Origin: Mucilaginibacter sp. SMC90
GTDB lineage: Bacteria; Bacteroidota; Bacteroidia; Sphingobacteriales; Sphingobacteriaceae
Direction of reading: 5' to 3'
Assembly: GCF_022811725.1 (NCBI RefSeq)
Contig: NZ_CP094527.1
Location: forward strand, 6,696,001-6,760,000
DNA: 64,000 nucleotides
In this document: one piece after another, positions 62,156-64,000 of the stretch
How positions within the stretch are numbered: position 1 is the stretch's first letter
Layout: each line of letters begins with the position of its first letter
Made by a program: the position numbers and the translations under genes
The notes under the pieces: generated by a model
Seen by the model: the letters and a program-made list of their open reading frames with translations, nothing else
The model's database searches: none
Told to the model about the DNA's origin: nothing

Positions 62156-62290
62156 GTCATTTCGATACGAGGAACGAGTGAGAAATCCTATACATCCTGC
62201 TAACCCAATATGCTTATCAAACTTGTGTGGCGTACAAGATTTCTCTTTCGCCCCAATGCTCTCTGTCCCGCCCTGCTCTATCGAAATGAC
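62156..62290. repeat. Palindromic repeat GTCATTTCGATA type
   Basis: GTCATTTCGATA (62156-62167) and TATCGAAATGAC (62279-62290) are exact inverted ends. Inside, AGAAATCCT and AAGATTTCT are also roughly inverted. It lies between the promoter of the SPT-like gene and the ftsZ terminator, within a 444-bp gene-free stretch (61978-62421). Confidence 0.7.
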
Positions 62291-62313
62291 ATCTTTTTTA
62301 ACAAGAGTAACAT

Positions 62314-62360
62314 AAAAAAGGGAGATCAACTTTCAGATTTAATTCTTTTGTTGATCTCCC
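62314..62360 (-). terminator. Intrinsic terminator after ftsZ
   Basis: Perfect 11-bp stem GGGAGATCAAC/GTTGATCTCCC (62320-62330 with 62350-62360), 19-nt loop, followed on the minus strand by TTTTTT. Confidence 0.85.
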
Positions 62361-62421
62361 ATTCATTATTGTGGTTTTTCTATTTTCTTGTCTCTTGAAT
62401 CTTCGCGTCTTGCTTCTCTAC

Positions 62422-64000
62422 TTAATCAGCGTTTCCGTGCAGGTACGAATTATTGTTCCTGATTTCTACGTTACCTTCGCTATCCTGCATCAGGGAAAAA
62501 CGCGAGATCTGGCTTTCGTCAGATGCCGGGGTATCCTGCAATGCTATTTCTTTGCGTTTATAAGCCGGTACATTCTCCAGTTCCTGGATATTACCGGTAC
62601 GCAGTTTCATGCTCAGGTCTTTCAGCCTCATGATGCGCTCACGCGATTTTTTCAATTGCTCTTCAATAGATTCGTTGGTTTTGTTGTCATCAGCACCAAC
62701 AACAGGAGTTGGTTCCGGCTCTGGTTCAGGCATGCGTGGTTGTTCCTTTACAGGCGGCTCATAACTAACAGGCTCGCTCATTTTAAAGGTAAAGCCAGCA
62801 GTATCCGGTTCATTGTCAGCTTCAGGCTCTTCCTCATGCATCAAACTGTGCCTTACCACAGCAGGCTCTTCCTGCCTGCTACCCGCAAACATATCAAATA
62901 AACCAGCCTGCTTTGCATCCTCTTTAGGGGCTTTAGCATAAGGCTCGGCAGGAGCATCAACCTTAACAGGTTTAATAAACTCATTAACCGGCCGGGCTTG
63001 CTGAGGCTCTTCAGGTACCAGCATAGAAACAATCTTCTTGTTGCTGTGCTCCTTTTCGCGCTCATCCTTAGTTTGGAAACCGGTAGCAATAATAGTTACC
63101 GATAATTGCTCGCCCAGGTTTTCGTCAATACAGTTACCCCAGATCAGGTCGGCAGCTAAACCGGCTTCTTCCTGTATGTAATCAGTAATTACGCTGATCT
63201 CATCCATGGTAACCTCTTTAAGGCCCGAGCTGATATTCAGCAATATATACCTTGCACCTTCAATTTCGTTATCCTTTAACAATGGCGATGCCAGTGCACC
63301 TTCCACAGCTTTTAAGGCACGATTTTCACCATCAGCAGTAAAACTGCCCATGATAGATACACCGCTATCCTTCATCACCGTGCGCACATCCTTAAAATCG
63401 ACGTTTATATAACCCGGCAGGGTAATGATCTCCGCGATACCTTTAGCAGCGGTGGTCAATATATTATCAGCCTGTGCAAATGCCGAACTCATGGTAAGGT
63501 TACCAAAGATCTGGCGAAGCCTGTCGTTTGAGATCACCAGGAATGAATCCACGTATTTACGTAGTTCCTCTAAACCGGCATCAGCCTGCATTTTACGGCG
63601 TTTGCCCTCAAAAGAGAAAGGCGTGGTTATGATACCTACCGTTAATATATCCATTTCGCGCGCGGCCTTGGCAATGATAGGGCTTGCGCCTGTACCCGTG
63701 CCACCGCCCATACCTGCCGTAATGAACAGCATTTTGGTATTAACGCCCAACATCTGTTTAATATCGTCGATATTTTCAATAGCCGAATTTTTGCCTACTT
63801 CGGGTATCGAGCCTGCACCCATGCCCTCAGTTAAACTGGCACCCAACTGCACCTTGTTAGGTATAGGGCTCAGCTCCAATGCCTGGGCATCAGTGTTGCA
63901 GATTATAAAATCAACACCGGTAATTCCTTGCCTGTACATATGGTTTACCGCGTTACCACCACCACCGCCAACACCAATTACCTTGATGATAGACGACTTT
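62422..64000 (-). CDS. ftsZ: Cell division protein FtsZ, 5' part beyond window
   Basis: The frame is open to the right edge, so the N-terminus is missing; the visible part begins at KSSIIKVIGVGGGGGNAVNH, so little (probably a dozen or so residues) is absent. GTPase core with the tubulin signature GMGGGTGTGASP, then the T7-like region NVDFKDVRTVM. After about residue 330 follows a long low-complexity Glu/Pro linker (MPEPEPEPTPVV) and a C-terminal peptide with LENVPAYKRKEIAL, the conserved protein-binding tail of Bacteroidota FtsZ. It polymerises into the Z-ring. Upstream neighbours (ftsA, ftsQ) lie outside. Confidence 0.97.
   Translation of the reverse strand, partial: KSSIIKVIGVGGGGGNAVNHMYRQGITGVDFIICNTDAQALELSPIPNKVQLGASLTEGMGAGSIPEVGKNSAIENIDDIKQMLGVNTKMLFITAGMGGGTGTGASPIIAKAAREMDILTVGIITTPFSFEGKRRKMQADAGLEELRKYVDSFLVISNDRLRQIFGNLTMSSAFAQADNILTTAAKGIAEIITLPGYINVDFKDVRTVMKDSGVSIMGSFTADGENRALKAVEGALASPLLKDNEIEGARYILLNISSGLKEVTMDEISVITDYIQEEAGLAADLIWGNCIDENLGEQLSVTIIATGFQTKDEREKEHSNKKIVSMLVPEEPQQARPVNEFIKPVKVDAPAEPYAKAPKEDAKQAGLFDMFAGSRQEEPAVVRHSLMHEEEPEADNEPDTAGFTFKMSEPVSYEPPVKEQPRMPEPEPEPTPVVGADDNKTNESIEEQLKKSRERIMRLKDLSMKLRTGNIQELENVPAYKRKEIALQDTPASDESQISRFSLMQDSEGNVEIRNNNSYLHGNAD

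Overview
The window is chromosomal DNA of a Bacteroidota (Bacteroidetes) bacterium, most likely a Sphingobacteriaceae member close to Mucilaginibacter or Pedobacter. The evidence is a type IX secretion C-terminal domain, CarboxypepD_reg/TonB barrels, DUF5686, gliding-type ABC genes (GldF-GldG fusion and GldA), a serine-palmitoyltransferase-like enzyme, an Hc1-like mini-histone, single-chain glyQS, and -7 promoter boxes of the TAnnTTTG type. The genus is inferred from family content only. No rRNA, tRNA, prophage, intact insertion sequence or CRISPR array was seen.

Layout. 0-7 kb: 3' part of a GNAT/OlsB-like acyltransferase, an overlapping histidine kinase/OmpR regulator pair, and a convergent Oar-like TonB receptor. 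7-14 kb (minus strand): Mpo1-like membrane protein, rny, a probable 6S-like RNA spacer, zapA, a ZapB-like coiled coil, pheT, radC and rpsT. 14-22 kb: methyltransferase, membrane-anchored MutS-like ATPase, zinc phospholipase C-like protein, a secreted DUF3108-like protein, DedA, two DUF4397 lipoproteins and dnaN. 22-31 kb: GldF-GldG fusion, RDD protein, small barrel, unknown gene, GldA-like ATPase and a large NHL/Ig protein with a type IX sorting domain. 31-42 kb: flavodoxin reductase, glyQS, AI-2E-type permease, an inactive/active M16 peptidase pair, a lipoprotein and a DUF5686 barrel. 42-54 kb: zinc-ribbon miniprotein, ligA, a secreted TNT-fold (NADase) protein with a candidate immunity partner, DUF6263, DUF885, DinB, an alpha/beta hydrolase and a second TonB-type barrel. 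54-64 kb: KTSC, DUF1634/TauE pair, UbiD-family decarboxylase, dapA, Hc1-like histone, GH125 mannosidase, SPT-like enzyme and the 3' portion of ftsZ.

The core genes cover translation (pheT, glyQS, rpsT), replication and repair (dnaN, ligA, radC), RNA turnover (rny), division (zapA, ftsZ) and biosynthesis (dapA, UbiD). Between them sit envelope and secreted proteins, usually as single genes or pairs.

The most striking non-coding feature is a family of degenerate 7-bp tandem repeats in at least nine intergenic blocks. They are often arranged as inverted pairs at the two ends of one spacer. In several cases (pheT, glyQS, gldFG, gldA, tauE) they lie directly upstream of the -7 promoter box. A second layer is palindromic REP/MITE-like elements at about 24.6, 34.0, 39.3, 49.4, 57.2, 58.4, 60.6 and 62.2 kb. 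The most interesting protein system is the exported TNT-domain protein with its small downstream partner at 44.6-45.6 kb.
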